This document shows positions 25,172-34,350 of a DNA stretch of 64,000 nucleotides, one piece after another (within the stretch, counting starts at the first letter, position 1; every line of letters begins with the position of its first letter). The notes beneath the pieces are model-generated. The model did no database searches and was not told the origin of the DNA. It saw only the letters and a program-made list of their open reading frames with translations. Source of the DNA: Propionibacteriaceae bacterium (GTDB lineage Bacteria > Actinomycetota > Actinomycetes > Propionibacteriales > Propionibacteriaceae); the NCBI GenBank assembly GCA_031271975.1, contig JAISUR010000037.1, positions 62,001 to 126,000 on the forward strand, read 5' to 3'. Position numbers and translations under genes: made by a program.

Positions 25172-26533
25172 ATGCAGAACAATCCACACAAGGTCCATGT
25201 CGTGCGCCTGGGCTGCGCCCGCAACGACGTGGACGCGGAGGAGTTGGCCGGCCGCTTGGCGGCGGATGGGTTCGACTTGGTCGCCGAGCCCGCGGACGCC
25301 GACACGATCCTGGTCAACACCTGCGGTTTCATCGACGCGGCGAAGAAGGACTCCATCGACCAGCTCTTGGCGGCCGCCGATCTGGGCAAACACGTCGTCG
25401 CGGTGGGATGCTTGGCCGAGCGCTATGGCGCCGAACTGGCCGTCGAGTTGCCGGAGGCGGACGTGCTGGGCTTCGACGATTATCCCGAGATCGGCGAGCG
25501 CTTGCGCTGGATTGCGGCCGGGGGAGCGATTACGCCACACCAGCCCCGCGACCGGCGCGGACTGTTGCCGATTACGCCAGTCGCGCGGCAGGACATGTTG
25601 CCAACGTATGGCCAGTTCTACCGCAAACGCCTGGATGCCGCGCCGTCTGCCCCGTTGAAGATCGCTTCGGGCTGCGACCGGCGTTGCGCGTTCTGCGCCA
25701 TCCCCGGTTTCCGCGGGGCATATCTGTCGCGCAAGCCCGAAGAAATTGTGGCCGAGGCGCGCTGGCTCATCGAGCACGGCGTGCGCGAACTGGTTCTGGT
25801 TTCCGAGAACACCACGTCCTACGGCAAGGACTTTCCGGGCCTGAGCCCCACCCAACTGGTTGTGGAATTGGCTCAGCTCGAAGGCCTGGAGTGGCTTCGC
25901 TTGACGTATCTGCAACCTGCCGAACTGCGTCCCGCCTTGATTGACACGATCTGCGCCACCGAGCATGTCACCGCGTATTTCGACCTGCCGTTCCAACACG
26001 CCAACGCGCGCGTGCTCCGGTCGATGCGCCGTTTCGGGGACGCGGAGTCGTTCCTGGAGTTGCTCGACTCCATCCGCGGCCGCAACCCGCTGGCCGGGAT
26101 TCGCACCAACGTGATCGTGGGCTTTCCTGGGGAGACAACAGCGGAGTTGGAGGAATTGGCCGATTTCCTGGCGGCCGCCCGGCTGGACGCGATTGGGGTG
26201 TTTGGCTACAGCGACGAGGAGGGTACCGAGGCCGCCACGTTGCCTGGGAAGGTGTCCCAAGGCGAGATCGCCGAGCGCGTCGAATGGCTGACTGCTCTCG
26301 CGGACGACCTGATGGCGCAGCGTGCTGCCCAGCGGGTTGGTGAGCGTGTCCAAGTGCTCGTGGAAGTCTCCGGCGACGAAGTCTGGGGCCGGGCCGCCCA
26401 CCAGGGGCCGGCCGTTGACGGGAATGTGCGGGTCGAGTTGGGACCAGATTCTGCGGAACCGGCCGTGGGAGACCTCATCTGGTGTAACGTCACCGGCAAC
26501 GACGGTGTCGATCTGATTGCCGCGGGAGAGTGA
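25172..26533 (+). CDS. rimO: ribosomal protein S12 methylthiotransferase RimO
   Basis: A 453-residue radical SAM enzyme that adds a methylthio group to an aspartate of ribosomal protein S12. An N-terminal UPF0004 domain with Cys ligands ([20 protein letters not shown]) is followed by the radical SAM motif GCDRRCAFC with Cys168, Cys172 and Cys175, and a C-terminal TRAM domain. The related MiaB modifies tRNA, but the sequence around the SAM motif (CAIPGFRG) is RimO-like. Its TGA overlaps the pgsA ATG by one base. Confidence 0.94.
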   Translation: MQNNPHKVHVVRLGCARNDVDAEELAGRLAADGFDLVAEPADADTILVNTCGFIDAAKKDSIDQLLAAADLGKHVVAVGCLAERYGAELAVELPEADVLGFDDYPEIGERLRWIAAGGAITPHQPRDRRGLLPITPVARQDMLPTYGQFYRKRLDAAPSAPLKIASGCDRRCAFCAIPGFRGAYLSRKPEEIVAEARWLIEHGVRELVLVSENTTSYGKDFPGLSPTQLVVELAQLEGLEWLRLTYLQPAELRPALIDTICATEHVTAYFDLPFQHANARVLRSMRRFGDAESFLELLDSIRGRNPLAGIRTNVIVGFPGETTAELEELADFLAAARLDAIGVFGYSDEEGTEAATLPGKVSQGEIAERVEWLTALADDLMAQRAAQRVGERVQVLVEVSGDEVWGRAAHQGPAVDGNVRVELGPDSAEPAVGDLIWCNVTGNDGVDLIAAGE

Positions 26534-27114
26534 TGACTGAGCAACTTCAGGCAAAGCCTTGGCTGCGCCACGTCCCGAACGCGCTCACGGTGCTGCGGCT
26601 GATCCTGGTGCCGATCTTTCTGGTCTTCCTGTTCGCACACCCAGATCTGTGGGAGTGGCGCCTCGCCTCCGCCTTGGCGTTCAGCGTCGCCATCGCGACG
26701 GACTTCGCCGACGGCAGGATCGCCCGCAAGTACGACTTGGTGTCGGACTTCGGCAAACTGTGGGACCCGATCGCCGACAAGGCGCTTACGGGCGCCGCTT
26801 TCGTGGCGCTGAGCATCCTGGACGAGCTGCCGTGGTGGGTGACCATCATCATCTTGGTCCGCGAGTGGGGCATCACCTGGATGCGGGTCGTGATGCTGAA
26901 ATACGGCGTTATGGCCGCGGCGGCGGGCGGCAAGGTGAAGACGTTCCTGCAATCCATCGCGTTGATCCTGTACTTGCTGAACATCGATTCGGTCTTCATG
27001 ATGTGGCTGGGCTACTTGACGATGGGCGCTGCCTTCGTGTTGACCGTGGTGACTGGCCTGCTGTACATCCGCGACGCCCTGCGGTTGCGCGCCGCCCAAC
27101 AAGCCGATGCCTGA
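26533..27114 (+). CDS. pgsA: CDP-diacylglycerol-glycerol-3-phosphate 3-phosphatidyltransferase
   Basis: A 193-residue integral membrane enzyme with about five membrane helices, making phosphatidylglycerophosphate in phospholipid synthesis. The CDP-alcohol phosphatidyltransferase motif is complete: DFADGRIARKY followed by DFGKLWDPIADK (D-x2-DG-x2-AR-x8-G-x3-D-x3-D, near residues 56-80). The ATG at 26533 overlaps the rimO stop (TGATG), and GGGAGAG lies upstream. It overlaps cinA by 8 bases. Confidence 0.93.
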   Translation: MTEQLQAKPWLRHVPNALTVLRLILVPIFLVFLFAHPDLWEWRLASALAFSVAIATDFADGRIARKYDLVSDFGKLWDPIADKALTGAAFVALSILDELPWWVTIIILVREWGITWMRVVMLKYGVMAAAAGGKVKTFLQSIALILYLLNIDSVFMMWLGYLTMGAAFVLTVVTGLLYIRDALRLRAAQQADA

Positions 27115-27565
27115 ACGCGTCATCGCAGCGCTGGCGGCCCGCGGCGAATCCTTGTCCACGGCGGAATCCCTTACCGGCGGCCTGCTCGCCGCTGCGCTGA
27201 CCAGTGTGCCCGGCGCGTCGCAGGTCTACGCGGGTGGCGTCGTCGCATACCAAACCCCGATGAAGGCCGCGCTGGCCGGTGTCCCGCCGCAGATCCTGGA
27301 CGCCGGTGGCCCGGTCTGCGAAGCCACAGCCTTGGCCCTGGCGGCCGGCATCCGGGCCCGCACCGGCTCCACGTGGGCCCTGGCCACCACCGGGGTCGCC
27401 GGGCCCGACCCCCAAGACGGCCACGAAGTGGGCGAAGTCTGGATAGCCCTGGCCGGCCCCAGCGGCGCCACGGCCATGCGCCATGACTTTGCCGGCGACC
27501 GCCAGGCCATTCGCACCCAAACGGTCGCCGCAGCACTCGCCGCGTTGTGCGACGCCCTTCCGTAG
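27107..27565 (+). CDS. CinA C-terminal domain protein, nicotinamide-nucleotide amidase
   Basis: A 152-residue stand-alone CinA/PncC domain, which deamidates NMN to nicotinate mononucleotide in NAD recycling. The N-terminal TAESLTGGLLAAAL, GGVVAYQTPMK and ATTGVAGPD motifs are diagnostic. Only the amidase domain is encoded, not the N-terminal COG1058 domain. In many actinobacteria it is followed by clgR and recA; here that link is broken by repeats and the putative secreted-protein genes. Confidence 0.92.
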   Translation: MPERVIAALAARGESLSTAESLTGGLLAAALTSVPGASQVYAGGVVAYQTPMKAALAGVPPQILDAGGPVCEATALALAAGIRARTGSTWALATTGVAGPDPQDGHEVGEVWIALAGPSGATAMRHDFAGDRQAIRTQTVAAALAALCDALP

Positions 27566-27607
27566 CTGGGCGACAACCGCGTCGAAACTGGCAACTGCTG
27601 GCCTGCC

Positions 27608-27697
27608 CACCTCGTCATCTTGAGCATCACCGCGTCATCCTAAGTACCCCACCTCGTCATCCCGGACTCGTTCCGGGATCTCGGACGAAGTCCGCTG
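27608..27697. repeat. palindromic intergenic repeat with degenerate flanking copies
   Basis: The module CATCCCGGACTCGTTCCGGG is at 27658-27677, followed by TCGGACGAAGTCCG (GGAC/GTCC hairpin). Before it, two degenerate CRTCATC units occur at 22-base spacing. Same family as at 21.6, 24.8 and 43.4 kb. The gap 27566-27783 holds only this and the next promoter. Confidence 0.7.
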
Positions 27698-27748
27698 CAC
27701 ACCCCCGCCGCGCCATCCGTTGAGCGGCCCCATGGGAACCAAGTCCCA

Positions 27749-27777
27749 TTGCGCGATGAAACGACCCTCCCTAGCCT
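27749..27777 (+). promoter_or_regulatory. promoter of the candidate secreted-protein pair
   Basis: TTGCGC (27749-27754), 17-base spacer, TAGCCT (27772-27777), then 6 bases to the ATG at 27784, so leaderless. An inverted repeat ATGGGA/TCCCAT (27732-27749) ends at the -35 position and could be an operator. Confidence 0.5.
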
Positions 27778-27783
27778 GGAAAC

Positions 27784-28110
27784 ATGACGAACCCCAATGT
27801 CTATATGGACTATCCGACCATGGTCTTGATGGCCCGAAAACTGGAATCAGTGGCGCGCAAACTTGCCGTGTTGGCAAGAGCGAGCCATCACACTGACTGC
27901 GGTGCTGTGGACACTGCCACGCAGATCAGTTACGACTGCGTGGAGTACTTGCAGGATAACGCGGCCAATCTGGCTTCGCTGTGTGGCGCATTCTCTGCGG
28001 CTGTTTCGACGGCCATGGATGCGCAGAAGGCCTACGACCGCGAGGTTGCGGCGCATGCGGAGTCGCGCATCCCCCGACTAGATCCGGAACCGCGGGGTAG
28101 GCCGGCATGA
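27784..28110 (+). CDS. small helical protein, possible partner of a type VII-secreted protein
   Basis: A 108-residue, mostly helical protein with no signal peptide or membrane segment; not assigned to a named family. It resembles in size and helix content the ESAT-6/WXG-like partners encoded before type VII substrates, but it lacks a W-x-G turn, so this is inference from context. The stop overlaps the start of the next gene by 4 bases (ATGA). Codon use appears less GC-biased than in cinA or glnS, which suggests transfer. Confidence 0.55.
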   Translation: MTNPNVYMDYPTMVLMARKLESVARKLAVLARASHHTDCGAVDTATQISYDCVEYLQDNAANLASLCGAFSAAVSTAMDAQKAYDREVAAHAESRIPRLDPEPRGRPA

Positions 28111-29141
28111 GCATCAACACCACGGTTTACTCGGATCCCGGCAAGCTTAGGGAATTAGCGAGTTGGGCTGCGAATTCGCTGTACCCCATTGCGGCGGAGG
28201 CGGCAGACGCAGCAGGATACTGCATCGAAGAGAGTACTTATGGCTGGCACGGAGAGGCGGCTACAGCGTTCCGCACGTGCATGAAGGATCTGCGAGAGGT
28301 TGCGAATGCGCTCAGCACGGCCGCTCTTGACGTGCGAAGCTGGCTCGAGTTCTATGCGGATGTCGCTGAAGCGGCGGAAAAGGTCGGTGAGGAAATCCGA
28401 GTCGTCTCCGCACGCAACTGCGATCTGGTCGTCCACGGCAACGTGGTGCAAGCCCCGGTTGACCGGATCCCCAAGCCTAACGACAGCCTCAAACTGCTGG
28501 ATCCCGAGCGCTACCACGAGCTCCTGCCCGACTACAGGAAGAACAAACGCCAGTGGGAGAGCTACAACGAGCAGATGACAGCTTGGGAGATCACCGTGGC
28601 GGCCCTGCAAGGCGCGGAGAAGGCCATGAAGCAGAAGTCCGCCAACTTGCTCGAATGCGTGATGATACCGTCTGTGTCGGAGGCGTTCGGGATGAACTAC
28701 TCGCTGCTTCGCGAGTGGCACAAGAAATTCAGTTTGTTGGCAGGCGAACTCGAAAACCGGGCCACCGAAACCACAAGTGCCGCCGCACAAAACCGGCTGC
28801 GCAGGCAAGCGGCGAAAGTTCGCGGACGTACGCCGCCGTCGTTGAGCAAAGCTGGGAGCGCGGCCATCCGGGTGTTGCTGGTGCTCTGGGCCATAGCCGA
28901 AGATCACCGAAACGGCGAGCCCATCCAGCAGGCGGCGGTATCCCAGACAGCGGCTGCGTTGTCGGGTGCTGTCGCCGGGGCGGTTGTCGGGAGTGTCGTG
29001 CCGGTGGCTGGCACTACTGTTGGGGCGGTGATCGGAATCATCGCGTCCACTGTCGTCGGCACGGTCGTCGCCGTCGTGGTGGACAACTACGTGGACTCCA
29101 TATATGAAGGCTCGTTCTATCGCATGCCGACTGCGGGGTGA
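28107..29141 (+). CDS. WXG-like protein with glycine-zipper C-terminus, candidate type VII-secreted toxin
   Basis: A 344-residue protein. The N-terminal 100 residues are helical with a W-x-G turn at Trp47-His48-Gly49 followed by EAATAFR, as in WXG100-type proteins. The middle is a long helical, charged region (about 100-260). The end, about 280-325, is a run of small residues with repeated Gly spacing (GAVAGAVVGSVVPVAG, TTVGAVIGII), a glycine zipper able to insert in membranes. No Sec signal is present. It is coupled to the small gene upstream. No immunity gene or ESX machinery is in the window. A phage or structural role is possible; toxin function is inference. Confidence 0.6.
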   Translation: MSINTTVYSDPGKLRELASWAANSLYPIAAEAADAAGYCIEESTYGWHGEAATAFRTCMKDLREVANALSTAALDVRSWLEFYADVAEAAEKVGEEIRVVSARNCDLVVHGNVVQAPVDRIPKPNDSLKLLDPERYHELLPDYRKNKRQWESYNEQMTAWEITVAALQGAEKAMKQKSANLLECVMIPSVSEAFGMNYSLLREWHKKFSLLAGELENRATETTSAAAQNRLRRQAAKVRGRTPPSLSKAGSAAIRVLLVLWAIAEDHRNGEPIQQAAVSQTAAALSGAVAGAVVGSVVPVAGTTVGAVIGIIASTVVGTVVAVVVDNYVDSIYEGSFYRMPTAG

Positions 29142-29168
29142 CTTTCCATCCACTCGGTCCGCACGCGC

Positions 29169-29174
29169 TAACAT
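29169..29174 (+). promoter_or_regulatory. -10 box of leaderless glnS promoter
   Basis: TAACAT, 7 bases before the ATG at 29182. The alternative ATG at 29173 overlaps the box itself. Confidence 0.5.
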
Positions 29175-29181
29175 GGCCCGC

Positions 29182-30852
29182 ATGAGTGCAGAAATTGCCG
29201 CTGGGGACTTCATCGCCGACACCGTCCGGGCTGACAACGCCGCGGGCACGTATTCGGGGCGGGTGCAGACCAGGTTCCCGCCGGAGCCGAACGGCTACCT
29301 GCACATCGGGCACGCGAAGGCGATCACCGCCGACTTCGGCATCGCGGAGCAGTTCGGCGGGGTGTGCAACCTGCGTTTCGACGATACCAATCCCGACACC
29401 GAGGAGGTCGAGTACGTCGAGGCGATCATCGACGACATCAAGTGGTTGGGCTTCACGCCCGCCAACGTGTTCTACGCCTCGGACTATTTCGGCAAGCTGT
29501 ACGAGTGGGCGGAGGATCTGGTCAACGCCGGCCTGGCCTACGTGGACGAGCAGGACGCGGAGACGATCTCGGCGCAGCGCGGCGGCTACGGCAAACCGGG
29601 AGTGCCCTCGCCGTACCGCGACCGCCCCGTGGCCGAGTCGCTGGACCTGTTCCGGCGCATGAAGGCCGGCGAGTTTCCCGACGGCGCCAAAGTGCTGCGT
29701 GCCAAGGTGGACATGCAGGCGGAAAACATGGAGTTGCGCGACCCGGTCATGTACCGCATCCGCCACGGCCATCACCACCGGCAAGGCGATGCCTGGTGCG
29801 TCTATCCGATCTACGACTGGGCCCACGGCCAGTCGGACGCCATCGAAGGCGTGACCCACTCGATGTGCACGCTGGAATTCGTCAACCACCACGCGCTCTA
29901 CGACTGGTATCTCGAACACCTCGACCTGCCCTACGAGAAACCGCAGCAGCTCGAATTCGCCCGTCTGGAGTTGACCCACACCATTACGTCAAAACGGCGG
30001 CTGATGCAGTTGATCAACGACGGCGTGGTGGACGGCTGGGACGATCCGCGCATGCCGACGTTGCGAGGCCTGCGCAAGCGCGGCTATCCGGCGGCGGCGA
30101 TCCGGGCATTCTGCACTCACATCGGCGTCAACAAGACGAACTCGCGGCATTCCATCGCGGAGTTGGAATCGTTCGTGCGCGCGGAGTTGAACCGCGTTGC
30201 CCTGCGGCGTATGGCGGTGCTGCGGCCGCTACGGCTCGTGATCGACAACTGGCCCGCCGGGCAGGTCGAATGGTTCGAGGTGGGCAACAACCCGGAGAAC
30301 GCCGGCGACGGGACGCGGCAAGTGCCGTTTTCCGGCGTGCTCTACATCGAGCAGGACGACTTCGCCGAGGATCCGCCGCCGAAGTTCTACCGCCTTGCTC
30401 CCGGGCGTGAGGTGCGCCTGCGCGGCGCCTACTTCGTGACGGCGACGAGCGTTGTCAAAGACGCTTCCGGCCGGATTGCCGAGGTCCATGCCAGCTACGA
30501 CCCAGCCACCCGCGGCGGCGATGCCCCGGACGGCCGCAAGGTGAAATCCACGATGCACTGGGTCTCGGCAGAGCATGCTCTCGACGCCGAAGTCGCGCTC
30601 TACGACCGGCTGTTCACCGCTGAGGTGCCGGGGGAGAGCACCGGCAACCCGATGGACGACTTGAATCCGGCCTCCCGCGAGTTGCTCGTCGGCTGCAAGG
30701 TGGAGGCCGCCCTCGGCGAGACGGCGCCGGGCGAGGTGGTGCAGTTCGAACGCCTCGGCTACTTCGCCAAGGATCCCAACACGCCGATGCTATTCCACCG
30801 CACGGTGGGTCTGCGCGACGAATGGGCGTCCATCAAGAAGCGCGCCGGGTAA
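29182..30852 (+). CDS. glnS: glutaminyl-tRNA synthetase
   Basis: A 556-residue class I synthetase charging tRNA-Gln directly. FPPEPNGYLHIGHAKA holds the HIGH motif and HTITSKRRL the KMSKS-type loop; RFDDTNPDTEEVEYV is typical GlnRS. The C-terminal beta-barrel anticodon-binding domain (from about residue 345 to the end) is complete. Many actinobacteria lack GlnRS and amidate Glu-tRNA-Gln with GatCAB, so its presence beside a separate gltX is notable and hints at old transfer. The start follows from the leaderless promoter. Confidence 0.95.
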   Translation: MSAEIAAGDFIADTVRADNAAGTYSGRVQTRFPPEPNGYLHIGHAKAITADFGIAEQFGGVCNLRFDDTNPDTEEVEYVEAIIDDIKWLGFTPANVFYASDYFGKLYEWAEDLVNAGLAYVDEQDAETISAQRGGYGKPGVPSPYRDRPVAESLDLFRRMKAGEFPDGAKVLRAKVDMQAENMELRDPVMYRIRHGHHHRQGDAWCVYPIYDWAHGQSDAIEGVTHSMCTLEFVNHHALYDWYLEHLDLPYEKPQQLEFARLELTHTITSKRRLMQLINDGVVDGWDDPRMPTLRGLRKRGYPAAAIRAFCTHIGVNKTNSRHSIAELESFVRAELNRVALRRMAVLRPLRLVIDNWPAGQVEWFEVGNNPENAGDGTRQVPFSGVLYIEQDDFAEDPPPKFYRLAPGREVRLRGAYFVTATSVVKDASGRIAEVHASYDPATRGGDAPDGRKVKSTMHWVSAEHALDAEVALYDRLFTAEVPGESTGNPMDDLNPASRELLVGCKVEAALGETAPGEVVQFERLGYFAKDPNTPMLFHRTVGLRDEWASIKKRAG

Positions 30853-30942
30853 CCGTTGAAACGGCGCGCCTGGAGGATGCACACTTGGCTGCAACGTGAG
30901 AATTGATTATCGATAGACAGGACGGGCCCACTGAAAGGGGGG

Positions 30943-31341
30943 ATGGTGGCTGCAGAGTTGGCCGTGAACCGGAAGCTGCTCTCGGATCAGGTGTACGACC
31001 TGATCCTGGCTTCCATCCTGGACGGGACGCGGGCCCCGGGCTCCCGGGTCGTTGAATCCGAGATCGCCCGCACGCTGGGCGTCAGCCAGGCGCCGGTGCG
31101 GGAAGCCGTGAAGAAGCTCGCCCACGCCGGCTTGCTCACCTCGATCGCGCGCAACGGCAGCTACGTCACGGAAATCTCTCGTGAGGAGGTGACGTTCTCC
31201 CGCGAGATCCGCGCCGCCATCGAGTCGGCCGCCGCGAGAGTGGTCACCGAGCGCGCAGCCGGCCGACTTGGAGGATCTGCGCGGCCTGGTCGACAGCATG
31301 CGGCAGGCGATGGAGGCGTGAAAGTGATCGTCGCCCGCTGA
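30943..31341 (+). pseudogene. broken GntR (FadR-type) transcription regulator
   Basis: The first 100 residues are a normal GntR winged helix (LLSDQVYDLILASILDG, ESEIARTLGVSQAPVREAVK, GSYVTEISREEV) with a GAAAGGGG ribosome site. After VVTERA near base 31255 the frame is lost: the next frame reads AQPADLEDLRGLVDSMRQ, the expected start of the FCD ligand domain, and stops at 31321. The rest of FCD is missing and the convergent ABC permease gene begins at once. A frameshift plus a deletion therefore disabled it, though a DNA-binding fragment of 132 residues could still be made. Confidence 0.8.
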
Positions 31342-31354
31342 GGCTATGGCATCG

Positions 31355-32047
31355 TCACCCGGCGGCGAGTGGCCCTGAGTGACGGGAGCGCACCTCGCGG
31401 CGGCGCGGCTCGCGTGCGGGCAGCAGTACCCGGAACACGAGGAGCACAGCTTGGGTGATGGCCAGGTAGATGGCCCCGGCGGCGGTAAAGGTTGTTGAGT
31501 AGTCGAAGGTGATGGCCGCGTAGTTGTAGGCGCGGCTCATGATCTCGGGGACGGCGATGGCGTAGCCGAGGGCGGTCGCCTGCAACAGCAGGATGCCCCA
31601 GCTGATGAGCGGGCCGCGGGCGACCCGCAGTAATTGCGGCAGATAGATCAGCCGGAACGCCGCGAACGGCGCAAAACCCAGACTGGCAACGGCTTCCTTC
31701 TGGTTTCCGGAAATCGAATTGAGCCCGCCCGCGAAGATCTCCGAGGTGTAAGCGGCGGTCATGTAGGTGAAGCCGATGACGGCAGAGGTGATCGCGGTGT
31801 AGTAGAGGCCCACCTGAGGCAGGCCGAAGTAGATCAGGTACAGGAGCACGAGGCCGGGGATTCCGCGCCCGAACTCGATGATGCACCAAGCCGTGACGCG
31901 CAGCGGCCGGCTCGGGTCGCGGGCCAGCACGGCCAGGCCCAGCCCCAGCGGCAGGCCCAGCACCAGGGCCGCGACCGTCAGCCCGAGCGCGGTGCCCACG
32001 CCGGGGAGGAGCGTGAGCAGGATCTCCGGGATCGCGAACAGGTTCAT
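31355..32047 (-). CDS. polar amino-acid ABC transporter permease (second permease)
   Basis: A 230-residue inner-membrane permease of the HisM/GlnP type with about five helices. The EAA-like loop is GNQKEAVASLGFAPFAAFRL. It forms a heterodimeric channel with the preceding permease, with which it overlaps by 4 bases (ATGA). The C-terminal tail is Arg-rich (REPRRREVRSRHSG). It is the last gene of a four-gene importer operon and converges on the broken GntR gene. Confidence 0.88.
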   Translation of the reverse strand: MNLFAIPEILLTLLPGVGTALGLTVAALVLGLPLGLGLAVLARDPSRPLRVTAWCIIEFGRGIPGLVLLYLIYFGLPQVGLYYTAITSAVIGFTYMTAAYTSEIFAGGLNSISGNQKEAVASLGFAPFAAFRLIYLPQLLRVARGPLISWGILLLQATALGYAIAVPEIMSRAYNYAAITFDYSTTFTAAGAIYLAITQAVLLVFRVLLPAREPRRREVRSRHSGPLAAG

Positions 32048-32679
32048 GCCCGCGCCGCCACCTTGTTCCCGACGTGCCGGCTGAGCGCCGCCACCGGCAC
32101 GCTGAGGCCGATGTAGATCAGCCCGATGATGGTGAAGGTCAGCAGCCCGTTCATGTTGGTCTGGGCGTTGTCGTAGCCGATGGCGGTGAGGTCTTTCACG
32201 CCGATGATCGATGCCAGCGCGCTGTCTTTGAGCAGCCCGATCGTGTACGACGAAAGCGGCGGCAGCACGATCGGAAGCAACTGCGGCAGCAGGATCCGGC
32301 GCAGCGCCGGCCCCGCCGGGAGGGCGAGCGAGTGGATCGCATCCCGCTGGCCGGCCGGGATGGCAGCGAGCCCGGAGCGGTAGATCTCGGCGACGTAGGC
32401 AGAACTGACGATGCCCAGGCCCGCGACGGCCGCACCGAACGGCGGCAGCGGGAGCATGCCGCCGCCCAGCCCGAAGTAGATCAGGAAAAGCCACACCAGC
32501 ACGGGGACGCTGCGCACGATCTGGATGAACGCCACCGCCGCACCGGACACCGCGGGCGAAGTGGAGCGTGCCGCCCAGGTGACGGGCACCGCGAGAACCA
32601 ATCCGACGAGGAGGGCGCCGAGCGTGATGCCGACGGTGTTGGCGAGGGCGCCCAGCAGCCCGTGGAATAGGACGTCCAC
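32044..32679 (-). CDS. polar amino-acid ABC transporter permease (first permease)
   Basis: A 211-residue permease of the same family, with the EAA-like loop GQRDAIHSLALPAGPALRRI and N-terminal membrane helix GALANTVGITLGALLVGLVL. It directly follows the ATPase gene without gap and overlaps the second permease. The importer type (binding protein family 3, ATPase, two permeases) suggests amino acids or small polar compounds. Confidence 0.89.
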   Translation of the reverse strand: MDVLFHGLLGALANTVGITLGALLVGLVLAVPVTWAARSTSPAVSGAAVAFIQIVRSVPVLVWLFLIYFGLGGGMLPLPPFGAAVAGLGIVSSAYVAEIYRSGLAAIPAGQRDAIHSLALPAGPALRRILLPQLLPIVLPPLSSYTIGLLKDSALASIIGVKDLTAIGYDNAQTNMNGLLTFTIIGLIYIGLSVPVAALSRHVGNKVAARA

Positions 32680-33456
32680 TCACCACCTCCCGACTGCTTG
32701 GAGGAACTTCCGGGCGCGCTCGGTGGACGGGTTCTGGAAGAACTCCGCGCTCGGGCCGCCATCGACGATGCGCCCGCCGGCCATGAAGACCACCTCGTCA
32801 GCCACCTCTTGGGCGAACTTCATCTCGTGCGTCACCACCAGCATGGTGATGCCCTGCGCGGCTAGGCCCTTCAACGCGTCCAGCACCTCCGCGCTGAGTT
32901 CCGGGTCGATGGCGCTGGTCGGTTCATCGAACAGGATGATCTCAGGATCCAGCGCCAGTGCGCGGGCAATCGCGATGCGCTGTTGCTGGCCGCCTGAGCA
33001 CTGTCCAGGCAGTTTTCCGGCGCAGTCGCGGAGGTTGAGCCGTTCCAACTCGGCGAGGGCCCTCGCTTTCGCTTCCGCGGTGTCGCGCCCGTGGACGTGC
33101 ACCTGGGCCACGACCACGTTCTCCAACGCGGTCAGGTGCGGGAAAAGGTTGAAGTGCTGGAAGACGACGCCCACGCGGCGCCGGTGTTTCCGCAAGGAGC
33201 GCTCGTACTTGCGCGAGCCGGGCCGGCCCTGCGGGCGCACTTCTTCCCCGGCGAGGTGGATGGAGCCCCCAGCGGGCTGTTGCAGGAAGTTCACGGTGCG
33301 TAGCAGCGATGACTTCCCGGCCCCGGACGGGCCGATGATCGCCACCACCTGCCCCCGCTGGACGTTCAGCGACACCCGGTCGACGACAGCCTTCCCATCA
33401 TGCACGACCGAAACGTTCTCAATACGGAGGAGCGTCGCGGCAGGGTCTCTCTCCAA
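32680..33456 (-). CDS. polar amino-acid ABC transporter ATP-binding protein
   Basis: A 258-residue ATPase of the GlnQ/HisP type. Walker A GPSGAGKSS (42-50), Q-loop VVFQHFNLFPHL, Walker B ILFDEPTSAID and switch THEM are present. The signature motif reads CSGGQQQR in place of the common LSGGQQQR, and the insert before the Q-loop (GRPGSRKYERSLRKHRRR) is basic. The stop abuts the permease start. It powers import through the two permeases downstream. Confidence 0.92.
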   Translation of the reverse strand: MERDPAATLLRIENVSVVHDGKAVVDRVSLNVQRGQVVAIIGPSGAGKSSLLRTVNFLQQPAGGSIHLAGEEVRPQGRPGSRKYERSLRKHRRRVGVVFQHFNLFPHLTALENVVVAQVHVHGRDTAEAKARALAELERLNLRDCAGKLPGQCSGGQQQRIAIARALALDPEIILFDEPTSAIDPELSAEVLDALKGLAAQGITMLVVTHEMKFAQEVADEVVFMAGGRIVDGGPSAEFFQNPSTERARKFLQAVGRW

Positions 33457-33504
33457 CGCGGCATCCTTTCGGCGCAGACGGTGCCCAGTGCGGGATCGTC
33501 GCTG

Positions 33505-34338
33505 TCACCCTTCCCCGGCCAGGTCGCCGGAAACGTTGTGGCCCTCCAGGATTTTCGCGATCGCGCCCGAGGCGAGCAACTCGGCGATGTCCTCGTCGAA
33601 GGCCGTTGTGAGCTGGTCGTTGCCGAGGGTCTTCGGCAGCGTCACATGCCCGGGTTCGAGCGTGGCCGTGATCTTCTCAGTCGGTTCGAACAGTTCGACG
33701 ACCAGGCCGGAGTCGGGCTCCTGTTGCAAGCGGTACCCGGCCTCGGCGGTGCCGTACACGGCCACGTCGATCCGCTTGGCTTTGAGGTCGTTGTACATCG
33801 CGTCGGAGGTCTGGTAGACGGTGACGGCGTCCGCGCCGAGTTCACGCTGCAGATCCTCGTTCCACAGGTAGCCCTGTACGACCCCGACTCTGGCACCTTT
33901 GAGGGAATCGAGGTTGGCGTACCCGTCGAAGGAGACCAAGGCCGCCGCTTCCCGGTACACCGTCGCGCCCATGGAGAGGATCTTCACCCGCTCGTCGGTG
34001 CGGTAGATGCCGCCCATCGCAGTGTCCACCCTGCCGGTCTGGATCAACTCCAGCCCAGTGGCGTAGGAGACGCTCTGCACGTTCAGCGTGAGGCACTCAA
34101 GGGCGGCGATCGCTTCCAGGGATTCGTAGTCGAGGCCCACCCACTTGCCGTCCACCTGGTAGCTGTAGGGCGGCTGGATGGGCACCGCAACGGTGATCGT
34201 CCCTTCTTCGAGGGTCTCGATCTGGTGCTTGGGCTGGCAGTCGGCGGCGACGGGCTGGCCCTGTGGGGCGGCTGAGCACGCGGCCAAGAGCAAAGGCAGG
34301 GCCGCGAGCGCGACGCTGGTTCGGATGTGATGTGACAC
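33505..34338 (-). CDS. ABC transporter substrate-binding lipoprotein, family 3
   Basis: A 277-residue extracytoplasmic solute-binding lipoprotein. The lipobox LLLAACSA puts the lipidated Cys at residue 21. The mature part is a two-lobed family 3 (amino-acid) binding protein, with DYESLEAIAALECL, DTAMGGIYRTDERV and GVVQGYLWNED segments. The GTG start follows an AGGGAG site. First gene of the importer operon; three 10-base direct repeats lie just upstream. The ligand is not predictable. Confidence 0.9.
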   Translation of the reverse strand: MSHHIRTSVALAALPLLLAACSAAPQGQPVAADCQPKHQIETLEEGTITVAVPIQPPYSYQVDGKWVGLDYESLEAIAALECLTLNVQSVSYATGLELIQTGRVDTAMGGIYRTDERVKILSMGATVYREAAALVSFDGYANLDSLKGARVGVVQGYLWNEDLQRELGADAVTVYQTSDAMYNDLKAKRIDVAVYGTAEAGYRLQQEPDSGLVVELFEPTEKITATLEPGHVTLPKTLGNDQLTTAFDEDIAELLASGAIAKILEGHNVSGDLAGEG

Positions 34339-34350
34339 GAGGGCTCCCTA

